A stretch of 64,000 nucleotides of DNA, taken from the NCBI GenBank assembly GCA_963796125.1, contig CAWCKM010000047.1, positions 1 to 64,000 of the forward strand, written 5' to 3'. Under the pieces are notes generated by a model. That model made no database searches. It was not told the origin of the DNA and saw only the letters and a program-made list of their open reading frames with translations. Position 1 is the first letter of the stretch, and every line of letters starts with the position of its first letter. Shown in pieces: positions 1 through 7,454 of the stretch. The DNA is from DASPRG01 sp963796125 (GTDB lineage: Bacteria; Nitrospirota; Thermodesulfovibrionia; Thermodesulfovibrionales; SM23-35). A program made the position numbers and the translations under genes.

Positions 1-209
1 TCGGACATTGAAATGCATCCACCGCATGAATGACATCCTTTACGTTCATGTTCCGGCCGGATTCATAGGCGTAGATTGTATCGCAATAGGCGCATCGCAG
101 ATTGCATCCGGTTAACCGTATAAAAACACAGGGGTCCTCCGGCATGGGTAGATTCGCCCTGGATGCTGAAGAAAATTTCATGAATGAATAAATGATCATT
201 GTTTTCCAT
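1..209 (-). CDS. queE: 7-carboxy-7-deazaguanine synthase (partial, N-terminus)
   Basis: Radical-SAM enzyme that makes 7-carboxy-7-deazaguanine in the queuosine/preQ0 pathway. Reading the minus strand from the ATG at 209 gives MENNDHLFIHEIFFSIQGES, followed by the family's CxxxCxxC cluster-binding motif as CNLRCAYCDT. The C-terminal two thirds lie off the window. The frame changes once at the run of four G at 131-134 (CCCC on the coding strand); one base fewer there restores HAG-P-CVFIRLTGCN, so I read it as a probable one-base insertion. The gene is divergent from the xanthine dehydrogenase fragment. Codons are richer in G/C at third positions than in the dsr region, so this end of the window may have a different origin. 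Confidence 0.88.
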
Positions 210-448
210 ATTCTGCGCAATATAACGAATTGAAAGTTTGACTGCAATGATTTTATCAATTAGCCCAAAAACAACATGTCAAAAACAACTTGTCATCAAT
301 CCGGTTCTGTTTCAATTGGCTCTCAGTGAAGATTCATTGACTCAATCCGATAAACAATAAAGGGATTTTTTAAATTGAATAAACCACATTTTGTTTGTAC
401 ATTGTTTCCGAATGTGTATCACTAGAAACCAAATGAGAGCTATTCATT
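210..448. other. Intergenic region between divergent genes
   Basis: AT-rich spacer between queE (minus) and the xdhA-like fragment (plus). It must hold both promoters, but I see no convincing -35/-10 pair and no hairpin. A near-repeat, aacaacatgtcaa / aacaacttgtcat, lies around 270-295; its meaning is unknown. Confidence 0.4.
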
Positions 449-1680
449 ATGACATCAATGATTTCTTTTATTCTGGATGATCAAATCGTCAAAATTGATT
501 TTTCCAATTCACCCTATCAGCCGACCACGACCGTATTGAATTATCTCCGCAGTTTATCTGATCATAAAGGCGTGAAGGAAGGCTGTGCGGAGGGCGATTG
601 CGGAGCTTGCACGATTGTCATCGCGGAACTTACACCGAACGACGGGTTAAAATACAAAGCGGTTGATTCATGCCTTATATTTCTGCCGATGATTCACGGC
701 AAACAACTCATCACCGTCGAGAACCTCCGCCGGCCCGATGGATCGCTTCATCCGGTTCAGCAGGCGATGGTCGATGAACACGGCGCGCAATGCGGATTCT
801 GTACGCCCGGCATGATTATGTCGAGTGCTTTGCGCTTTACAAAAATCATGTCCATCCGTCGCGGGACGTTGTCGAAGACGCGTTGACCGGTAATTTATGC
901 CGCTGTACCGGCTACCGGCCGATTATCGACGCCGCGATGAAAGCCTGTGACGGAAAAGCCGATCGGTTCTCGGAAAATGAGCGAATCGATCGTCGGACAG
1001 TCAACGGCATTCCGAATGAAGCCCTTTAACTATCCGGACGCCGGATCAGCGGTATTTTCAGCCGATTACACTGCCGGACGCGTTACTATTGAAGGCGGAA
1101 CATCCGGACGCACTGCTGATCTGCGGCGCCACGGACGCGGCTCTGCGCGTCACCAAGAAACATGAACGCATTCCCGAAATCATCGATATCTCCGCCGTGC
1201 CCGAACTCAGGGAAATTTCCGGCAACGAAAACAACCTCATTATCGGCGCCGGACTTTGACTCGCGCAGTCCGAATCGTCAGAACGATTTTCCCGCCATCG
1301 CCGATATGCTGAAGGTCTATGGTTCATTACAGTTCGGTTCACATGGGAACACTAGGCGGCAGTCTGGGCACGGCTTCGCCCATCGGTGATATGATGCCGG
1401 TGCTGATGGCGTACGGCGGAAAAATCATACTTGAAAGCATTCACGGAAAACGGAAAGTCGATCTGAACGCATATCTGACCGGTTATCGTCAAACCGTCCG
1501 CACGAACGACGAAATCATCACCGCGGTAAAAATCCGCAAGTCCCTGAACGGCGCGATGATCAAATCATACAAAGTTTCCAAACGCAAAGACCTTGATATA
1601 TCCACTGTCAGCACCAGAATCAAATTAATGCTCAATGCCGATCAGACCGTAAAAGAAATCGTTCTGGTGTTCGGTGGAAC
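449..1680 (+). pseudogene. xdhA: Xanthine dehydrogenase small subunit (2Fe-2S and FAD domains), frameshifted and cut off
   Basis: Similar to the small subunit of molybdenum hydroxylases of the xanthine dehydrogenase type. Pieces read in order: an N-terminal plant-type 2Fe-2S domain (CAEGDCGACT, then a distal cysteine), the second 2Fe-2S domain (CGFCTPG ... LCRCTGYRPI), then the FAD-binding domain (IIGAGLTLAQ, GTLGGSLGTASPIGD) and the start of the C-terminal FAD subdomain (EIVLVFGGT). The frame changes near 829, near 1020-1045, near 1255-1280 and near 1340. The gene ends abruptly at 1680, where a 9-bp tandem array begins; the rest of the subunit and the XdhB partner are absent. Start is ATG 449 or 458. 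Either a decaying gene, or error-rich sequence fused to unrelated DNA at the repeat. Confidence 0.8.
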
Positions 1681-1681
1681 C

Positions 1682-1825
1682 AAACCTGCCAAACCTGCCA
1701 AACCTGCCAAACCTGCCAAACCTGCCAAACCTGCCAAACCTGCCAAACCTGCCAAACCTGCCAAACCTGCCAAACCTGCCAAACCTGCCAAACCTGCCAA
1801 ACCTGCCAAACCTGCCAAACCTGCC
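1682..1825. repeat. Tandem array, 16 perfect copies of a 9-bp unit
   Basis: Unit aaacctgcc, 16 perfect head-to-tail copies (144 bp). It begins immediately after the truncated xdhA-like gene and is open in several frames, reading Lys-Pro-Ala in the xdhA frame and Leu-Pro-Asn in the frame of the downstream PKD protein. Perfect identity of all copies suggests very recent expansion or an assembly/sequencing artefact. Confidence 0.97.
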
Positions 1826-1864
1826 AAAACTCATTTTGCCTCATTTGGCTCATTTTGCCCATTT

Positions 1865-2050
1865 GGCTCTTTTGGCTCTTTTGGCTCTTTTGGCTCTTTT
1901 GGCTCTTTTGGCTCTTTTGGCTCTTTTGGCTCTTTTGGCTCTTTTGGCTCTTTTGGCTCTTTTGGCTCTTTTGGCTCTTTTGGCTCTTTTGGCTCTTTTG
2001 GCTCTTTTGGCTCTTTTGGCTCTTTTGGCTCTTTTGGCTCTTTTGGCTCT
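1865..2050. repeat. Second tandem array, about 20.7 copies of another 9-bp unit
   Basis: Unit ggctctttt, 20 perfect copies plus six bases of a 21st. It is preceded at 1830-1864 by four or so degenerate copies (ctcattttg, cctcatttg and similar), as expected at the edge of a real minisatellite. The array runs directly into a PKD-domain reading frame at 2051. It reads Gly-Ser-Phe or Leu-Ala-Leu depending on frame. It is not a CRISPR: there are no spacers. Confidence 0.97.
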
Positions 2051-5000
2051 AAATGACATTACGAGCTGGTCGTGGGACTTTGGAGATGGGAGTACAAGCA
2101 CTCAGCAGAACCCAATACATACTTATACTACCTTTGGTGACTTTACCGTCACATTGACAGTCACAGGCCCTAACGGCTCGGATTTTGAGCAGAAGCCGGA
2201 TTACATCCGTGTGACTGATATCGTTGTTGACCATAGTGATGGGAACGTAGCTTATTCTCAAATAGCTGCAGACGGGAATGGAAATGTCTATGCTGTCTGG
2301 GAAGATACCCGTAACGGTAGCACTGATATTTATTTTAATTATTCTACAGACTATGGATTCACGGGCAATCACCCGTTGACATCCGTCTTGATACTGATTC
2401 ACCAGGGGCAAGCCATTCACATTCTCCACAGATTGCATGTGATGATAGTGGGCGTGTCTATGTTGTCTGGAAAGATAACGAAGGGATGGAAGTTCTGACA
2501 TTTATTTTAATTACTCGTCAAATTATGGAGCAACGTGGCAAAGTACAGATAGAAAATTGGGAATGATTCCATATACGCCAACTCCGCAATTTCCCAAGAT
2601 TGCCTGTGACAACAGCGGGCATGTTTATGTAACATGGAATAATAACCTGTTTAACACCTCAAATTATGGAGCAACGTGGCTTTCACAGGCAAAACGCATC
2701 TCGACTGTTGGAGGTGAGGAGACTCAACTGACATGCGATCAAAGCGGTCGCGTCTATGTTGCCTGGTGCTTCGGGACAACGGATGTTCTTTTCAATTATT
2801 CTCTTGACAATGGCAATACCTGGCAGTCTTCGAATAGAAGAATAAGTAATACCGGAGCTCTCCCCTATGGTATTTCGTTAACCAATGATGAGACAGGAAA
2901 TGTGTACTGCACCTGGCATGACGGACGTACAACGCAAATTCACCCGATGTCTATTTCAATTCTTCTTCTGATTATGGCAATACCTGGCAAACCTCAGATA
3001 TAAAGATCAATACAGGAACTCCCGGAACCATTTACTCCATCTGGCCGGTGATTGACTCTGATGAAAGTGGTCGGGTGTACGTAGCATGGTATGACAGGAG
3101 AAACGGTATTGGCGATATCTATCTGAATTACTCGTCTGACTATGGCACGATCTTGAGCTGGCAAACCCAGGACATAAGGCTTGATACAGATTCTCAGGGC
3201 AGCTGATTCAGGTTACCCTGAGATTGCCAGTGATAATGCCGGTCATATTTATGTAATATGGACCGATAACCAGTCAGGAATTGGCCCGGGGCTTTACATG
3301 AATTATTCTCTGGATTATGGATTGAACTGGTTGTCAACAAACAGGAAGATTGGTTCCGGAGGATTCAATCCTCAAATGAGAACTGTTGGAAGCCGGTTTT
3401 ATATTGTAAGGGACAATAATAATGACAATGATATTATTTTTAATGAAGTTGCTCCTCCGGATGTTCAGGTTCCACCCTTTCTACCTGCAGATCCTTATCC
3501 TGCAGATGGAGCAGCCCAGGTAAGGCTTGCACCCACCCTGAGCTGGCGTGCAGGGGATGCCAATTTAGATGATACGCTCAGGTATGACGTCTATTTCGGC
3601 GATACATCACCGCCGCCAGTTGTTTCACTTGATCAGGCACAAACAACATTTATACCCTTATCTCCCCTTGGCTATTTTAAAACCTATTACTGGCAGGTCG
3701 TCGTAAAGGATGATGCGAGGTCTTACAGCAGGACCAATCTGGTCTTTCGGTACCATGAGCGGTCCTCCACAATTTACAGGTTTTTCACCGCTGATGGGCG
3801 CAAGAATGTAGGACTTCTGCCAACCCTGAGCTGGACAGCAGTTGATCCTGACCCGGGAGATACACTCGTCTATGATATCTATTTCGGACAAACCTATCCT
3901 CCCACGCTCCAGATATGACCTTACATCTACTACATATGGACCGGGTATTCTCTCACATTACACTGTTTACTATTGGCAAGTAGTAGCTAAAGATAACCAT
4001 GGTAATAGGACAGTAGGGCCGATTCTTTCTTTTACCACCATTAATCATTTGCCTCAATTTTACTCACCAGCTAATAGTGCCTGGCAGGGGTATCTCTTGC
4101 CCACTTCTTAAATGGAATGCCTCTGACTCTGACCCTGATGATACCTTAACCTATGACGTATATTTCGGAACAATCATCTCCTCCTTTGAGAGCCACTGGT
4201 ATCACAACAAAAAGTTATCAGCCGGGGGCACTTGAACACTTTACCGTTTACTACTGGAAGGTAGTGGCCCGTGACAACCACGGCGGCATTACAGAATCAG
4301 CCATCCTGTCATTTGCCACGCTCAATCATTTACCTCAGCTTATCTTCTTCACGCCACCCCATATGACTGCAGGATTCATCACTCCTGCCTTGAGCTGGTC
4401 TTTCAATGATCCTGATCCAGGTGATTTAATTACCTATGATGTTTATTTCGGGCCTTCTTCATCCCCACCACTGGTAGTCTCTAATCAGCCAGCCACAAAT
4501 TATTTGCCAGGAACACTTTCCTCCTTTACGCCGTACTATTGGAAGATAGTAGCTCGTGACCAGCACCACCCCCATTGTAGTGGTGAAACGAGCTTGCCCT
4601 ATATTCTGTCTTTTACAACCACAAGCTTCCCTCCCAGTTTGTTGATGATGCCTTTTCGCCGGCTAACGGTGCATCCGGGGTTAACCCTCTCATTACTCTG
4701 CGCTGGTCTGCCTCTGACCCAGATCCGGAGATACCATTACCTTTGATGTTTACTTGGGAAAACATTCGCCTCTGCAACCTGAGGATCAAAAGGCGGTCAA
4801 TCAGACAACCCCGACTTATAAACCAGTGAAACCGCTCGATCCCTCTACACAATACTTCTGGAAGATAGTTGCCCGCGACAATCATGGCGTTGAAACTGAA
4901 AGCTCTGCTCTCTCTTTTGCTACAGGAATACCTTTGGTCGAATGCAACCTTGTCCCTGACACCACCCACTATTCATAGAGGAGGAACTCTTGCATTTCAG

Positions 5001-5273
5001 GCTACTGTTAAAAACAATACCGATAAGACTGGAACCGTCCTCTTTGCTACGAAGGTAACTAAACCAGATCACAGTTTGTATCCGCCCTCCGGTTATTTCA
5101 TTGGCCCTCTCAATGTTCCTTTAGTTCCGTATGGGTCAACCCCGCCGTACGGGATATTACACACCATACCACAAGGTGCTCCACTGGGAACTTACACCTA
5201 TCACGGTTATGTTGGTAAAGTTGGTGTGGGCCTTATTTATGAATGCCAGTTTGATTTTTCAGTGAATCCATAA
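2051..5273 (+). CDS. Secreted multidomain protein with PKD, BNR-like and Fn3-like modules, many frameshifts
   Basis: Function not recognised; the architecture is that of an extracellular or cell-surface protein. It opens inside a PKD domain (ITSWSWDFGDGST, 2060-2210). Then come at least five BNR/sialidase-like blades, each with a 'DxxGxVYVxW ... DIYFNYS' pattern (2220-3450). Four or five Fn3-like modules of about 95 residues follow, each with 'PTLSW ... DPGDTLxYDVYFG ... YYWQVVAKDNHG' (3480-4920). A C-terminal beta domain ends at 5273. No start codon or signal peptide is visible because the 5' end merges into the 9-bp arrays. The frame breaks near 2375, 2500, 2950, 3195, 3905, 4110, 4175, 4640, 4745 and 4900, and adjoining pieces always resume the same module. 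I treat it as one gene with sequencing errors, though true decay is possible. Confidence 0.7.
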
Positions 5274-5300
5274 GCTCAGGTTCAGTCAGAAAATAGAAAT

Positions 5301-5324
5301 GGCAAGGTAGGCCCTGCCTTTTTT
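5301..5324 (+). terminator. Probable rho-independent terminator after the PKD/BNR gene
   Basis: Stem ggcaagg (5301-5307) pairs with ccctgcc (5312-5318) with one mismatch, followed by six T. It lies 28 bp after the stop at 5273. The rest of 5325-5504 shows no gene that I can support. Confidence 0.6.
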
Positions 5325-5504
5325 GTTTGTTTCTACTGTAAATCATCAAAATTCCTTTTTATAAAGGATGTTTAGTAGTAGGTGTTATCCACACCTGAAG
5401 ACCGGTATGTGACGTGCGTCTTTGATGAAGGGGTCAGCAAATTAGATGACATCGTCTTTCAGGTCAAATCAGATCTATTGCATTAAGGTTAATCATCGGT
5501 CTTT

Positions 5505-5882
5505 CTAAACCCCGTATTTTTTGAGGTCCTTCTCTGAAAGACCAAAATAGTGACCTACTTCATGAATGAGTGTCTTTGTAATCTGTTCAATGAGTTCCTT
5601 TTCTGTTGAACAGAGACTTTCGATATTCTTCTGAAAGAGGATGATCGTATCGGGCAACGGGTGAGGTATAGTGAAGAATCCTCCCTTCCTTGTATAGGGA
5701 ACGCCCTTGAAAAGACCCAAAAGCAATCCCTTTGAGCGTGTGAGATTTTTATCTCCCCCCGAAGGATAATCTTCTGCCATGATTGTTATATTCGTAAAAT
5801 ATTTTTTAAATTCCTCCGGCAGGTTATCAACCGCCTTTTCAACAAGGGCATCAAAATCGGTTCTGCTTATATGGTAGGGCAT
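5505..5882 (-). CDS. Metallopeptidase family protein (minigluzincin-like zincin)
   Basis: A 125-residue protein of the small 'metallopeptidase family' group (PF06262 type). The zinc site HEVGHYFGL (HExxH) lies near residue 108 of the C-terminal third, and a central segment, DTIILFQKNIE, matches the usual beta-strand before the active helix. There is no signal peptide, so it is probably cytosolic. The family's substrates are unknown. It stands alone and convergent with the PKD/BNR gene. The ATG at 5882 gives the expected family length. Assignment rests on the motif and size. Confidence 0.85.
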   Translation of the reverse strand: MPYHISRTDFDALVEKAVDNLPEEFKKYFTNITIMAEDYPSGGDKNLTRSKGLLLGLFKGVPYTRKGGFFTIPHPLPDTIILFQKNIESLCSTEKELIEQITKTLIHEVGHYFGLSEKDLKKYGV

Positions 5883-5912
5883 GAAATTCTTCGGGGCTTA
5901 CCGAGATAATTA

Positions 5913-6156
5913 AGGGGACAGCATACTTAATTCTTGACTTCTAACTCAAAGATAGGTAAGCCACTGGTTTGACCAGTGAGACTATAAAGGTTTGACCTTA
6001 CAGTATTAAGTAAAATATTCCTCCTGGTGGCTTGACGGCAAAAAACACCAGGAGGAACAAATGGAAAATTACAAAAGTTTAGCACACTCACGATATGATT
6101 GTAAGTATCATGAAAAAAGTAAAGGGGTCAGGCTTTCAATTATGCAAGTAATATGA
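5913..6156 (+). mobile_element. IS200/IS605-like left end with a truncated tnpA
   Basis: Remnant of a single-strand-transposing IS200/IS605 element. Two small hairpins sit at the left end: cactggt-ttg-accagtg (5962-5978) and aaggt-ttg-acctt (5987-5999), both with a TTG loop. The ATG at 6061 starts MENYKSLAHSRYDCKYH, which is the conserved N-terminus of Y1-type TnpA. The similarity stops after about 17 residues, and the frame ends at 6156 in unrelated sequence. The catalytic HUH and Tyr residues are missing, so it cannot transpose. The flank 5913-5935 (aaggggacagcatacttaat) resembles sequence often seen beside RAYT genes. Confidence 0.75.
6018..6057 (+). promoter_or_regulatory. Hairpin sequestering the tnpA ribosome-binding site
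   Basis: A perfect 12-bp stem, ttcctcctggtg (6018-6029) with caccaggaggaa (6046-6057), ends 3 bp before the tnpA ATG at 6061 and buries the Shine-Dalgarno aggagg. IS200-type elements are known to silence their transposase in this way. Confidence 0.8.
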
Positions 6157-6172
6157 TATAGTTATTAGCAGC

Positions 6173-6238
6173 ATGGCACGGAAACCACGCATACAATACG
6201 AAGGCGCCTTTTATCACATTATCGTCAGCAAAAGGTAG
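6173..6238 (+). pseudogene. Remnant of a REP-associated (RAYT) transposase N-terminus
   Basis: The ATG at 6173 opens MARKPRIQYEGAFYHIIVSK, the signature N-terminus of IS200-like REP-associated tyrosine transposases. It stops after 21 residues at the TAG at 6236-6238. Nothing of the HUH-Tyr core remains. It lies 17 bp after the broken tnpA frame, so two transposase heads are stacked. It may be an old RAYT associated with the REP-like repeats scattered in this window, but no link can be shown from sequence. Confidence 0.75.
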
Positions 6239-6434
6239 AAGGACACTTCCCATATTTTCATGTGTGTCTCTCTCTTCGGCCTTACTGGGGACTTCAAGAC
6301 AAACCTCCTTTGAGGTATCCTCTATAATATGTCACTTCCGCAATGCCTTTCTGTCGTATATTAAATATTGTTTATCTTTTTTGCCGGATAACCTTAATTT
6401 TATGTCACAACTGTTCTCCTGACTCAAGAGTTTA

Positions 6435-6540
6435 CTCTTTTCTGTCCGCGTTCTCTTTTCAACTTCTCTATTGCCACGAGCAATAAAGAAATAGCGGCAG
6501 GGGTGATGCCGGGGATTCTGCTTGCATGGCCGAGGCTTGA
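6435..6540 (-). pseudogene. Displaced second copy of the mnmG 3' end
   Basis: On the minus strand this reads SSLGHASRIPGITPAAISLL followed by LVAIEKLKRERGQK. It aligns without gaps to the C-terminus of the intact mnmG at 7455-7573 (NLGQASRIPGVTPTAISLLL ...). The two copies are about 84% identical over 105 bp by hand count. Seven codon differences are synonymous and the rest mostly conservative (V/I, T/A, R/K). Such a pattern suggests an orthologous functional gene end, not random decay. The HicAB islet lies between the two copies. Confidence 0.85.
6527..6539 (+). repeat. 13-bp direct repeat, left copy (possible attachment core)
   Basis: tggccgaggcttg, at the inner edge of the displaced mnmG 3' end. 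An identical copy lies at 7420-7432, beyond the TA genes, and a copy with one mismatch lies inside intact mnmG at 7561-7573. All three are in the same orientation. Confidence 0.6.
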
Positions 6541-6675
6541 TGAAGCTTGTCTTTCTTGCAAGGCGAAGGACAAGCAAGGGGTAACAAAGATATGAGGTTG
6601 CCCCCTGGCATGAGTTTGAGGTTGAAGTGTAATAAAACTTGAAAGGTATCCTTGCAGAGATGGGATTTTCTGCGA

Positions 6676-6900
6676 TTATAATTTTAAGAATTCTTCAATA
6701 GGTATCTGTGCCTGTTTCAGGATGGCCCGCAGCGTGCCTTCAGGAATATCCCCGGGGTGATTGGGAATAGTAGTTCTTTTCCGGGTTGTAGGATTCCACC
6801 AGATTTCATGGCTTCCCTTAGCGTGGCGGTCGAATTGAAATCCTGCATTCCTCAGCTTGCGAACAATTTCTTTGTATTTGAACCCTGCAAGAGGGCCCAC
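6676..6900 (-). CDS. hicA: HicA-family toxin (mRNA interferase)
   Basis: 74 residues, YcfA/HicA fold (dsRBD-like). Family features: LRNAGFQFDRHAKGSHEIWW with the catalytic histidine in GSHEIW, then TTIPNHPGDIPEGTLRAIL. HicA cleaves mRNA and is held inactive by HicB. The start at 6900 abuts the hicB stop, giving a tight antitoxin-first operon. Typical HicA length (60-80 residues). Downstream, about 135 bp away, lies the displaced mnmG 3' end. Confidence 0.92.
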   Translation of the reverse strand: MGPLAGFKYKEIVRKLRNAGFQFDRHAKGSHEIWWNPTTRKRTTIPNHPGDIPEGTLRAILKQAQIPIEEFLKL

Positions 6901-7142
6901 TAATCGATTCCAACAGCAATGTCTATTTCAATCTCCCTGTTGGGTTTCCTGATGCCGGGAGGTAAGGGGTCACCATGTTCTTCATACGATTCGATAAGTT
7001 TTCTCGCTACGTCATGGGCTATTTCTATTGTTTCGGCTATCGTCCGGCCCTGGGCCACTAAACCAGGAAGGTCAGGGCTTGTTGCCACATACCCGCCCTC
7101 ATGAAGTGCTTCCAGATGCAATTTCAAAAAAACCTCACCCAT
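6900..7142 (-). CDS. hicB: HicB-family antitoxin
   Basis: 80 residues with the partial RNase-H-like fold of HicB antitoxins: FLKLHLEALHEGGYVATSPD, LPGLVAQGRTIAETIEIAHD, then a C-terminal stretch (NREIEIDIAVG). No C-terminal ribbon-helix-helix or HTH is present, as in many short HicBs paired with YcfA-type toxins. It neutralises HicA and probably represses the operon. It overlaps hicA at the stop/start. The stop of the upstream small antitoxin-like gene is 3 bp before its ATG, so the three genes read as one operon. Confidence 0.9.
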   Translation of the reverse strand: MGEVFLKLHLEALHEGGYVATSPDLPGLVAQGRTIAETIEIAHDVARKLIESYEEHGDPLPPGIRKPNREIEIDIAVGID

Positions 7143-7145
7143 AGT

Positions 7146-7353
7146 TCACCTTTCGAGGAGGCTGTCATAGACAGCGTCCTCTTCGTTATCCCAGACCCTT
7201 TCAAATGATGGCACGGGACATTTCCTGGGAGGCCTTCACGAGGAGCATTTTCTCTTTCTTTATTTCTAAAAACTGAATAAAATCTAAAACCTCTTGGAGA
7301 AGATTTTCGGGTAGCTTCTCTATCTCGTGTTTGATCAGCTCTTTTACTGACAT
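7146..7353 (-). CDS. Small DUF2281-like antitoxin protein, one frameshift
   Basis: Starts at the ATG at 7353 behind a good aggagg. It reads MSVKELIKHEIEKLPENLLQ, then VLDFIQFLEIKK, and after one extra base near 7213 continues as SFERVWDNEEDAVYDSLLER to the stop at 7146. The N-terminal 'IPE..L.EVLDFI.FL' helix is typical of DUF2281-type proteins. The '.WDNEEDAVYDSL' tail is typical of small proteins often found next to PIN or other toxins. About 69 residues when corrected. A cognate toxin is not adjacent; instead hicBA follows directly, so its partner here is unclear. Confidence 0.72.
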
Positions 7354-7419
7354 TGTATACCTCCTGCTAAATTATACCCGAAGTAAATGTGTCTTTTCAC
7401 CCATGTTTTAGCAAGGGTC

Positions 7420-7432
7420 TGGCCGAGGCTTG
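7420..7432 (+). repeat. 13-bp direct repeat, right copy
   Basis: tggccgaggcttg, identical to 6527-6539. It lies 22 bp beyond the mnmG stop, between the TA operon and the intact mnmG 3' end. With its partner it brackets the islet 6540-7419. Confidence 0.6.
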
Positions 7433-7454
7433 CCGTATCAAATGATCCTCCTTT

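Noticed and set aside
1682..2050. CRISPR array
   Set aside because: Units are 9 bp, contiguous and without spacers; simple tandem repeats.
1319..2056. A 245-residue protein with Lys-Pro-Ala and Gly-Ser-Phe repeats
   Set aside because: Its N-terminal half is xdhA and the rest is translation of 9-bp arrays that are open in several frames; not evidence of a real repeat protein.
6332..6577. An 81-residue basic hypothetical protein on the minus strand
   Set aside because: It is an off-frame reading across the displaced mnmG 3' end; the mnmG-like frame explains the sequence.
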